A stretch of DNA of 64,000 nucleotides from assembly GCF_002917095.1 (NCBI RefSeq), contig NZ_PQGA01000006.1, forward strand, positions 62,001-126,000. Reading direction: 5' to 3'. How positions within the stretch are numbered: the stretch's first letter is position 1; each line of letters begins with the position of its first letter. This document shows, one piece after another, positions 54,044 through 61,959 of this stretch. This DNA comes from Paraburkholderia eburnea. Lineage in GTDB: Bacteria; Pseudomonadota; Gammaproteobacteria; Burkholderiales; Burkholderiaceae. Made by a program: the position numbers and the translations under genes. The notes below the pieces were generated by a model that was not told the origin of the DNA, searched no databases, and saw only the letters and a program-made list of their open reading frames with translations.

Positions 54044-56224
54044 TCACCAGGTATAACGTGCCGAACCCACGATGGAACGCGTCGCGCCCCAATAGCAGAG
54101 GAACGTGTTCGTGCAGTAGGAGATGTATTCGTGGTTGAACAGGTTGTTGATGTTCAGGCCCAGTCTCCAGTTCTGCCAGTCGTAGTGGAACGCGAGGTCC
54201 ACCAGCGTGCGAGCGGGCACCTGGAAGGTGTTCGGGCTATTGCCTTCCGAACTGCTCATGTAACGCAGACCGCCACCGACGCCGAAGTTACGCAGCGGAC
54301 CGCGATGGAACGTATAGTCGGCCCACAACGCCGCATTGTGACGCGGCGAGATGGTCGGACGCTTGCCCTCGAAGCTCGTGTCCTCGGTCACGATCTGGTT
54401 CAGGTACGTGTACGAGGCGATCAGCTTGAGATCTTCGGTGACGTTCACGTGAGCTTCGGTTTCGATGCCGCGCGAACGGATCTGGCCGGTCTGCACCTGG
54501 TAGTTTGCATTGTCCGGATTGGTCGTCGCCACGTTGCTCTGGCGCAGATCGTAAGCCGACACGCGGAAGTAGCCCGCATAGCCCTTGGGCTGATAACGCA
54601 CGCCCACTTCGACCTGCTTGCCGGTTGTCGGCACGAACGGCGAGCCGCTTTCCGTCGAACCGAGCACCGGCTCGAACGAACGGGCATAGCTGACGTAAGG
54701 CACGATGCCGTTGTCAAACTCATAGGCCAGACCTGCTCGCCAGGTGAAGGCGTGGTCGTTGGCGTGGCTGACCGCCGCATCGTCCTGCTGGTTCGTGCTG
54801 GCATAGTCCTCGCGCACGCCGACCGTGAAGACCCAGCGCTTGTAGCGCATCTCGTCCTGCGCATAGACGCCGATCTGGCTCAGCGAATAATCGACGCGGT
54901 CGGTCGGCAGGATCGTCGTGAGCGACGAATAGTCCGGGTTGTACAGATTGAGCGTGCCCGCGAGGCCGTTGCCCATGTCGTCGCCGCCCAGCACACGGCG
55001 ATAATCGACGCCGAACAGCACGGTATGGTCGACCGGACCAGTCGCGAATTTGGCCTGCGCGTGCGTATCGACCTGGAACTGGCTCCAGTGCTCGTTATCG
55101 ACATTGCCCCACATGTAGGCCGTGTCGTTATTGGTGAGATTGCTCGTCACCGAAGTCTGGTAATAGCGTTCGTCGATATGCAGGTAACGCAGGTTCTGCG
55201 ACACGCTCCACGTATCGTTGAACGCGTGCTGGAACTGGTAGCCGAACCAGTACTGCGTGCGGTGCATGCCATCGGTGTTCGGATCGCCGAAGTACTTGTC
55301 CGGACCGAGTTCGCCGTTCGGATTGCTCCAGATCGTGCCGCTCGCGGTGATCGGATTGAACAGGCCGCCGTTCGGGTCGCGCTGATAGCCGGCTTGCAGC
55401 GTCAGGCTGGTATTGTGATCGGGCTTGATCGTGATCGACGGCGCAATCGCAATGCGTTGATCCTTGATGTCGCTGACCTGGGTTTGCGCGTCGCGGCCGA
55501 TGCCGGTGATGCGATACAGCACCGTGCCGTCCTTGTCGAGCGGGCCGCTGAAGTCAAAGCCAAGCTGGTAGTTGTCGTGGTTGCCGATGAGCGCTTCGAT
55601 CTCGTGGTACGGCGTTTCGGTCGGCAGCTTGCTCACATAGTTGACCATGCCGCCGGGACTGCCCTGGCCGTATAGCACCGAGGACGGCCCGAACAGCACG
55701 TCGATGCGGTCCATCAGGTACGTATCGATACGCGGCGTCGCGAAGCGCGGCGACTGGAACAGCGCGAGGCCGTCCATATAGGAGTCCATATCGAAACCGC
55801 GCGCGCGCAACTGGTCGAAGCGCACGTCGGTGCCGTCCTGGGTGTAGACGCCCGTGGTGTAGCGCAGCGCCTGGTCGACGGTCTGGACGCCCTGATCGTC
55901 CATCTGCTGACGGGTCACGGTCGAAATGGACTGGGGATTGTCGATCACCGCCGAATCGGTCTTCGAGCCCGTCTTCGAACGCGTCGCGACATAACCCACG
56001 CCCGGACCTTGCGGATCCTGAATCGCGGCGCCCTTGACCTGGACGGCGGGCAGCGTGCTGCCGTCCTTCGTCTGCGCGGTCGCATCCGAGGTTTGCGCCG
56101 TCTGCTGCGCATGCGCGATTGTCCCCATCACGCCCATCATGATCATCACGTAACCCTGACGGAAACGCGGCGCCCCTGCTCGCCCGCGCGCCACTGCCCG
56201 CTTCCCGTAGCCTTTTACCTTCAT
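54044..56224 (-). CDS. TonB-dependent siderophore receptor
   Basis: The 726-residue receptor has a signal sequence ending near AHAQQ. The plug domain contains IDNPQSISTVTRQQMDDQGVQTVDQALRYTTGVYTQ and VLFGPSSVLYGQGSPGGMVNYVSKLP. The barrel ends in IVGSARYTW. Two cysteines near the end (YCTNTFLCYW) are as in FhuA-type receptors. It heads the uptake group receptor-binding protein-permease-acylase. Overlapping Fur-like sites lie 65-101 bases upstream, so it should be induced by iron starvation. Confidence 0.9.
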   Translation of the reverse strand: MKVKGYGKRAVARGRAGAPRFRQGYVMIMMGVMGTIAHAQQTAQTSDATAQTKDGSTLPAVQVKGAAIQDPQGPGVGYVATRSKTGSKTDSAVIDNPQSISTVTRQQMDDQGVQTVDQALRYTTGVYTQDGTDVRFDQLRARGFDMDSYMDGLALFQSPRFATPRIDTYLMDRIDVLFGPSSVLYGQGSPGGMVNYVSKLPTETPYHEIEALIGNHDNYQLGFDFSGPLDKDGTVLYRITGIGRDAQTQVSDIKDQRIAIAPSITIKPDHNTSLTLQAGYQRDPNGGLFNPITASGTIWSNPNGELGPDKYFGDPNTDGMHRTQYWFGYQFQHAFNDTWSVSQNLRYLHIDERYYQTSVTSNLTNNDTAYMWGNVDNEHWSQFQVDTHAQAKFATGPVDHTVLFGVDYRRVLGGDDMGNGLAGTLNLYNPDYSSLTTILPTDRVDYSLSQIGVYAQDEMRYKRWVFTVGVREDYASTNQQDDAAVSHANDHAFTWRAGLAYEFDNGIVPYVSYARSFEPVLGSTESGSPFVPTTGKQVEVGVRYQPKGYAGYFRVSAYDLRQSNVATTNPDNANYQVQTGQIRSRGIETEAHVNVTEDLKLIASYTYLNQIVTEDTSFEGKRPTISPRHNAALWADYTFHRGPLRNFGVGGGLRYMSSSEGNSPNTFQVPARTLVDLAFHYDWQNWRLGLNINNLFNHEYISYCTNTFLCYWGATRSIVGSARYTW

Positions 56225-56288
56225 TTATTCAACTCTCCAGAATGTCCAACTGCCAAACTTTGCTTTTTGTATATGCCTTCGCAGTGCA

Positions 56289-56325
56289 GCAAATGATACT
56301 CTAAATGGTAATGACTCGCATTTCT
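56289..56325. promoter_or_regulatory. Tandem Fur-like boxes before the siderophore receptor
   Basis: GCAAATGATACTCTAAATG (56289-56307, 12 of 19 matches to the Fur consensus) abuts GGTAATGACTCGCATTTCT (56307-56325, 11 of 19, with the inverted AATG/CATT arms). Both lie in the 163-base gap between the NRPS gene and the receptor gene. Each is weak alone, but the tandem arrangement and position support Fur control. Confidence 0.6.
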
Positions 56326-56387
56326 ATTCAAAGAGAATTTTCTGTTGTAGGGAGCATGAAAGTTCCATGGCTCCGGTGCTGTCACCT

Positions 56388-59300
56388 TCATGAAAAGCAT
56401 TGCGCGAGCGCTTTCTGCAACGACGGGTGATGAACGATCCCCGCATGGGTCGCGTCGATGGCGTACTCGTGCACGTCGGCGCTCGTGTGACGCGCCCACT
56501 CCATGCGGCGAAGCGGGTCCGCATCGTTACGCGTGGCGCGCCAGACATGGAGCGGCGTGTCCAGCACCGGTATCGTGTGTTGCGCCATCCAGGCCGTATG
56601 CAGCGTGTCCGCGCGCAATGCGGCGCGGATCAGCAGCGCTTGCGCGGAGTCTGCGGGCAAGGCGTCGAATGGCACGTCCGCCACCTCGTTCGCCTCCTCC
56701 CGCGCGCCGTTGGCTTCGTCGGCAAGCCAGTGCGTGGCCGTATCGACCACGCCGATGAAGTCGCAGCGTTCGCCAGCCTGCGCAAGCACGTGCGCCACCG
56801 CCGCCGCGACACGGCCGCCAAACGACCAGCCCAATAGCGAATACGGTCCGTGCGGCTGAATCGATTTAATGCAACTTGCATATTTCAGTGCCATCGATTC
56901 GATTGAATCGGCGTTCCAGTCGGCATCAACTCCCGCGCGCTGAATGAATGGCGACTGAATCGCAATGAGCGAAGCCGTGCCATTGAGCGATTGCGCGAGC
57001 GTCCGATAATCGCCGATCATCCCGTGTCCCGGATGAAAGCAGAACACGGTGCGCGGCGCGCCGAGCGCATTGAGCGGCAGCGCGGCAAAGCGAATCTCGT
57101 CCTCGCTCTCGGGCGCGGCAGCGGGCAATCGCGCAGCCGAGACAACGGCCAATTCGAGCGTCGCGCGTTCGCGCCACGTATCCACCACACCGGCGTCGCT
57201 CTGCACAGCGGCGGTCTCACGGATCGGCGCGATGTCGCGTGCGCCGTCCTCGTGAGCGTCATCGCGCTGCGCATTGACCAGATGGTCGATCAGCGCCGCC
57301 ATCGTCTGGTCGAAGGCATCGACCAGTTGGCTCGCGATGGCGCTGTCGAGCTGGCGCTCGCTCCATGTCCATGTGAGCGTCAGCCGGTCGCCCGCGATCA
57401 GGCCGTTGATGTCGAGGATGCGATCCGGATCGCTGTCGCTCGCCCGCGTCGAGCGGCCCGCCGATTCCTTCGCGAAGCCAAAACGGCTGTGCGCGCCGAA
57501 GGTCTGATCGAAGCGGCCAAGATAGTTGAAGCTGATTTCGGGCTGCGGCAGTGCGGCGAGCGCGGCGCGGCTCGCCTCATCCGCGTTGCGCGACAGGAGG
57601 CCGAAGTGCAGCCCTTTCGCCGGGACTGCGCGCAACCGCTCGCGCACCGCTCGCAGCGCCTGCGCCGGATCATCGATTGCGGGCAGCACGACCGGATACT
57701 GCGTCGTGAACCAGCCGAGCGTCGCGCTCAGATCCACGCCGTCGATCACGTCCTCGCGGCCGTGACCTTCGAGTTCGACGAGCATCTCGCGCGCCTTCGT
57801 CAGGCGCCCGTGCGCCGAAGACAGCGCGCTGAGCAGCACCTCGTCAACACGCATACGCCAGGCGCGCGGCGCGTGTTCGAGCAGCGCCGCCGTGCGCGCG
57901 GCGTCCAGCGTCCAGACGCGCTTGCCGCGCGACGTGGTTTCCGTGGGCTCGGCGCGCAGGTTGCGAAGCGGCGTTGCGGCGCGCACGTCAAGCGCGGTTT
58001 GCCACCAGGACAACTCGGCCAGCCGCTCGGGCCGGCTCGCATACTCGTCGAGTCTGGCCGCCCACGCGCTCCACGGCGTCGAGCGCACCGCCAGCGCGGG
58101 TGTCTCGCCCCTTTCGGCCTGCTCGTAGGCGAGCTGGAGATCGGCCAGCAGCACGCGCCACGACACGCCATCGACCGCGAGATGGTGAATCACGATGAGC
58201 ACGCGCCGCGCCTCCCCTGCCTCGATCACGCCGACGCGCCAGAGCGGCCCCGCCTGCAAGTCGAGACTCGCCTGCAAGGCGTCGCACGCCGCTTCCATGT
58301 CGTCGAGCGACTTGACCGCTATGCGTTGCAGCACCGGCTCGCCGGCCGTTTCATTCATCGCCGCTACGTGCTGCGTCCAGCCCCGCGCCGAGCGCGTGAA
58401 GCGCAGTCGCAGCGCGTCGTGGCGCACGGCCAGCGCCCGCACCGCGCGTTCGAGCGCGGCCACATCGAGTGCGCCCTCGACCGTCAGCAAAACCGACTGG
58501 TTCCAGTGCGATTCGCCGTGCGGATAGCGCTCGAAGAACCAGCGCTGGATCGGCGTGAGCGGCAGCGGGCCATTTCGTTCGCCTGTATCGGCGGCGTCAT
58601 CCGCGGTCGTCGCGCAGGCGGCGAGGCGCGCCACCGTCGGATGCTCGAACACCTGACGCGGCGTGAGCACAAGGCCCGTTTCACGCGCGCGCGCGATGAT
58701 CTGCAAGCTCTGGATCGAATCGCCGCCCACTTCGAAGAAGTTGTCCGTGACGCCAATGTCGTCGCGGCCCAGCACCGTTTGCCAGATCGACAGCAGCGTG
58801 GCTTCGGTTGCGTTCGTCGCCGCGATGCGCTCGCCCGTCGGCTCTTGCGGCTGCGGCAATGCCTTGCGGTCGAGCTTGCCGTTCGGCATCACCGGCAGTT
58901 TGTCGAGCACCGTCAGGCTCGACGGCACCATGTAGCCGGGCAGGCGGCTTTCGAGTTCGCGTTGCAGCGTCGCGATATCGACTTCGCCCGCGACATAACC
59001 CGCCAGGCGCTGCTTTTCGCCCGCGCCGTGTACGATCACCGCCGCTTCGCGCACGCCCGCGCAGTGACGCAGCACCGCCTCGATTTCACCCAGTTCGATG
59101 CGCTGGCCGCGCAGTTTCACCTGCTGGTCGAGACGGCCCAGGAATTCCACCGTGCCGTCCGCGCGCATACGGCACAGATCGCCGCTGCGATATTGACGCG
59201 ATCCCGGCACGCCGGACGGATCGGGCACGAAGCGCTCGGCGGTCAGCGCCGCGCGGCCCAGATACCCGCGCGAGACCGTCGGGCCGCCGATGCACAACTC

Positions 59301-61883
59301 GCCGAGACCGCCTGCGGGCGCTTCATCGCCGAATGCGTCGATCACGCGCGCACTGCGCCCCGGATACGGCTTGCCGATGGGCACCGTGACCGGCTTCGTG
59401 TCATCGACGGTCGTTTCGCGGTACAGCGCCGCGACTGTGGTTTCGGTCGGGCCGTAGAGGTTGTCCAGACGGATATCCGCGAGCGCACTTTCCTTCCAGT
59501 GCCGCAGGGCATCGCCCGGCAGCGCCTCGCCGCCGACCGTCACCTGACGCAGAGAAAGCGACTCGCGCGCCGGTGCATGGCGTTGCCACTGCTGCCAGAG
59601 CGCAGTCGGAATACGCGCGAAGGTCACGCGACGTTCGCTCACACGCTCGCTCAGGCTTTGCAGATCCCACGGCTGGATGCCGCGCATTTCGACCGTCGCG
59701 CCGACGCGCAGCGCGGGCAGGATTTCGTGCAACGCGACATCAAAGTTGATCGTCGACGAATGCAGCACCGTGTCCTGCGCGCTGATCTGGTAAGTGCTCT
59801 GGAAGTCTTCCAGGTGCGTCCACAACGAATCGTGGCTCACGGCGACGCCCTTCGGTCGGCCCGTGGAACCGGACGTGTAGAGCACGTAGGCAAGCTGTTC
59901 GGGATGGAACGTCACGGTAGGCGCATCACCGGAAACATCGCGCGCCGCGTCCACATCCACGACTTCGCAACCGTGCAGCACGTCAGCCAGACGCGCGGCG
60001 CTGCGAGCATCGGCGACCACGCGCGTGATGCCCGCGTCTTCGATCATCTGCTCCAGCCGTGCCTGCGGATACTCCGGGTCAAGCGGCACAAACGCGCCAC
60101 CCGAGCGGATCACGCCGATCAGCGCCGCGATCATCCCGACGCCACGCTCGACACACAACCCAACGCGTGTTTCCGCGCGCACGCCACGCGCGACAAGTTG
60201 AGCGGCGAGCGCCCCAGACCAACGTTCAAGCTCCGCATACGTCAGCGATTGCTGCTCGCACCGCAGCGCCACCGCATCGGGCGAACGCCGCGCCTGCGCC
60301 ACCAGCGAATCCGCGAGCGAAGCAAACCCATAAACCCGCGCCTCCTGCACCCGCGCCGCTTCCGGCAGCGTCAGCTCGCCCACCCGCCGCGTCTCATCGT
60401 CCGCAAGCTGCGCGAGGATCGCCTCATACTGCGCGGCGACCCTCGCAACTGTCGCCTCATCGAACACATCCGCCGCGAAATTGAACGACAGCTTGAGCGC
60501 GCGCCCTTCATCGACAACGTTGAGCACGAGGTCAAAACGCGCCGTCTCCGTGCTGCCCGTCTCCGGTTCCACGACGAGTCCCGGCAGCGCCACCGCCGTT
60601 TCGCCGCTGCCCTGCTCCAGATTGAACATCACCTGAAACAGCGGCGAGCGCCCCAGATCGCGCTCGATCTTCAGCGCGTCGAGAATCTTGCCGAACGGCA
60701 CGTCCCGATGCGCCTGCGCCTCCAGCACGCGCACGTGCAGCGCCGCGAGCAGCCGGTCGAACGGCATCGCGCCGTCCACTTCCGCTTCGATCACGAGCGT
60801 GTTGACGAAGTAGCCGACGAGCGCCTCCGTCTCGCGCCGCCCGCGCCCCGCCGACGGCACGCCGATGCGGATCGCCGTCTGCCCGCCGTAGCGATGGAGC
60901 AGCGCCGCCCACGCGCCCAGCAGCACCGTGAACAGCGTCGTGCGGCGCGCGCGCGCGAGTTGGCGCAGCCGCGCGGCCAGCGCTTCGCCGATCTCGACGC
61001 GGCGGCGTCCGCCCTCGATGCTGCGCGCGGGCGTGCGCGGACGGTCGAGCGGCAATTCGAGTTCCGGCTGCGCGGTGCCGAGCCGGTCGAGCCAGAACGC
61101 GAGATCGGCAGCCTGCGTCGCGTCCTGCCATTCGGCCTGCCACGCGCTCACATCGCCGAAATGGAGCGCGAGCGGCGGCAACGCGCGCGCGGTTTCACCG
61201 CCATCGAGCGCCGCGCGATACAGCGCAACGAGTTCGCGCACGATCAGCGCCTGCGACCAGCCGTCGGAGACGATGTGATGCGTCGAGATCAACAGCGTCC
61301 AGCGGTCGGCGGCCAGGCGCACGAGGTCCGCGCGCAGCAGCGGTCCGGCGCCCAGATCGAACGGCTCGCGCGCGGCGCGGCGCAGCAGTTCCGGCAGCGC
61401 GGCAGGATCGTCGAGTGTGTGCTCGCGCCAGCCGTAGCCGTCGTCCAGGCCATGCGGAACAGCGTGCGCGATCCGCTGCACGGCCACGCCGCGTTCCTCG
61501 ACAAAGCGCGCGCGCAGCGCACCGTGCCGCGCGATCAAGGCGGCGAATGCCGCGCGCAACGCGCTCACGTCGAGTTGGCCCGTCAAGCGCACGGCGCGCG
61601 CAAGGTTGTACGCCGGATTGAGCGGATCGAGTTTCCAGAGAAACCACAGGCGCGCCTGCGCCGCCGAAAGCGGATAGCGGTCGGCGTGTTCCTGCGCTTC
61701 AGGCGTGAGCGGCACGATCGGCAAGCGCGTGGGGTCGATGCCCTGCTCGCGCACCTTCGCACGCAACACGCTGCGGCGCTCGGGCGGCAAAGCCGCGTAT
61801 TTGAGCGCCATCGCGCGCGCCGCATCGACGCCGCTCTGCTGCGCCGTGGCGGGGATGGGGCGATCTTCAGTCGTATTCAGCAT
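56388..61883 (-). CDS. Terminal siderophore NRPS (C-A-PCP-E-TE)
   Basis: The 1831-residue synthetase has an N-terminal linker of about 70 residues, a condensation domain (HHIVSDGW at 202-209) and an adenylation domain (YTSGSTGRPKG at 669-679). A carrier domain follows (GGDS, Ser1056), then an epimerisation domain (HHLAVDG at 1233-1239, EGHGRE at 1372-1377, NYLGR at 1453-1457) and a thioesterase with GWSFGG (Ser1687). The A-domain pocket residues read by eye as D-V-H-A-T-G-L-V-A-K, which I cannot match to a known amino acid. The epimerase means the last residue becomes D. The thioesterase releases or cyclises the peptide. Confidence 0.93.
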   Translation of the reverse strand: MLNTTEDRPIPATAQQSGVDAARAMALKYAALPPERRSVLRAKVREQGIDPTRLPIVPLTPEAQEHADRYPLSAAQARLWFLWKLDPLNPAYNLARAVRLTGQLDVSALRAAFAALIARHGALRARFVEERGVAVQRIAHAVPHGLDDGYGWREHTLDDPAALPELLRRAAREPFDLGAGPLLRADLVRLAADRWTLLISTHHIVSDGWSQALIVRELVALYRAALDGGETARALPPLALHFGDVSAWQAEWQDATQAADLAFWLDRLGTAQPELELPLDRPRTPARSIEGGRRRVEIGEALAARLRQLARARRTTLFTVLLGAWAALLHRYGGQTAIRIGVPSAGRGRRETEALVGYFVNTLVIEAEVDGAMPFDRLLAALHVRVLEAQAHRDVPFGKILDALKIERDLGRSPLFQVMFNLEQGSGETAVALPGLVVEPETGSTETARFDLVLNVVDEGRALKLSFNFAADVFDEATVARVAAQYEAILAQLADDETRRVGELTLPEAARVQEARVYGFASLADSLVAQARRSPDAVALRCEQQSLTYAELERWSGALAAQLVARGVRAETRVGLCVERGVGMIAALIGVIRSGGAFVPLDPEYPQARLEQMIEDAGITRVVADARSAARLADVLHGCEVVDVDAARDVSGDAPTVTFHPEQLAYVLYTSGSTGRPKGVAVSHDSLWTHLEDFQSTYQISAQDTVLHSSTINFDVALHEILPALRVGATVEMRGIQPWDLQSLSERVSERRVTFARIPTALWQQWQRHAPARESLSLRQVTVGGEALPGDALRHWKESALADIRLDNLYGPTETTVAALYRETTVDDTKPVTVPIGKPYPGRSARVIDAFGDEAPAGGLGELCIGGPTVSRGYLGRAALTAERFVPDPSGVPGSRQYRSGDLCRMRADGTVEFLGRLDQQVKLRGQRIELGEIEAVLRHCAGVREAAVIVHGAGEKQRLAGYVAGEVDIATLQRELESRLPGYMVPSSLTVLDKLPVMPNGKLDRKALPQPQEPTGERIAATNATEATLLSIWQTVLGRDDIGVTDNFFEVGGDSIQSLQIIARARETGLVLTPRQVFEHPTVARLAACATTADDAADTGERNGPLPLTPIQRWFFERYPHGESHWNQSVLLTVEGALDVAALERAVRALAVRHDALRLRFTRSARGWTQHVAAMNETAGEPVLQRIAVKSLDDMEAACDALQASLDLQAGPLWRVGVIEAGEARRVLIVIHHLAVDGVSWRVLLADLQLAYEQAERGETPALAVRSTPWSAWAARLDEYASRPERLAELSWWQTALDVRAATPLRNLRAEPTETTSRGKRVWTLDAARTAALLEHAPRAWRMRVDEVLLSALSSAHGRLTKAREMLVELEGHGREDVIDGVDLSATLGWFTTQYPVVLPAIDDPAQALRAVRERLRAVPAKGLHFGLLSRNADEASRAALAALPQPEISFNYLGRFDQTFGAHSRFGFAKESAGRSTRASDSDPDRILDINGLIAGDRLTLTWTWSERQLDSAIASQLVDAFDQTMAALIDHLVNAQRDDAHEDGARDIAPIRETAAVQSDAGVVDTWRERATLELAVVSAARLPAAAPESEDEIRFAALPLNALGAPRTVFCFHPGHGMIGDYRTLAQSLNGTASLIAIQSPFIQRAGVDADWNADSIESMALKYASCIKSIQPHGPYSLLGWSFGGRVAAAVAHVLAQAGERCDFIGVVDTATHWLADEANGAREEANEVADVPFDALPADSAQALLIRAALRADTLHTAWMAQHTIPVLDTPLHVWRATRNDADPLRRMEWARHTSADVHEYAIDATHAGIVHHPSLQKALAQCFS

Positions 61884-61921
61884 ATTTCGTTCGAAACCAG
61901 ATTCGGCCTATCGCGTGAAAA

Positions 61922-61955
61922 CGGCCGTCCGGAGCACAAGGCATCCGGACGGCCG
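61922..61955 (-). terminator. Intrinsic terminator-like hairpin between the two NRPS genes
   Basis: CGGCCGTCCGGA (61922-61933) and TCCGGACGGCCG (61944-61955) form a perfect 12-bp stem with a 10-base loop. On the minus strand, the transcribed direction, TTTT follows the stem at once. It lies in the 76-base gap after the upstream NRPS stop and before the downstream NRPS start. Confidence 0.8.
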
Positions 61956-61959
61956 CGCT

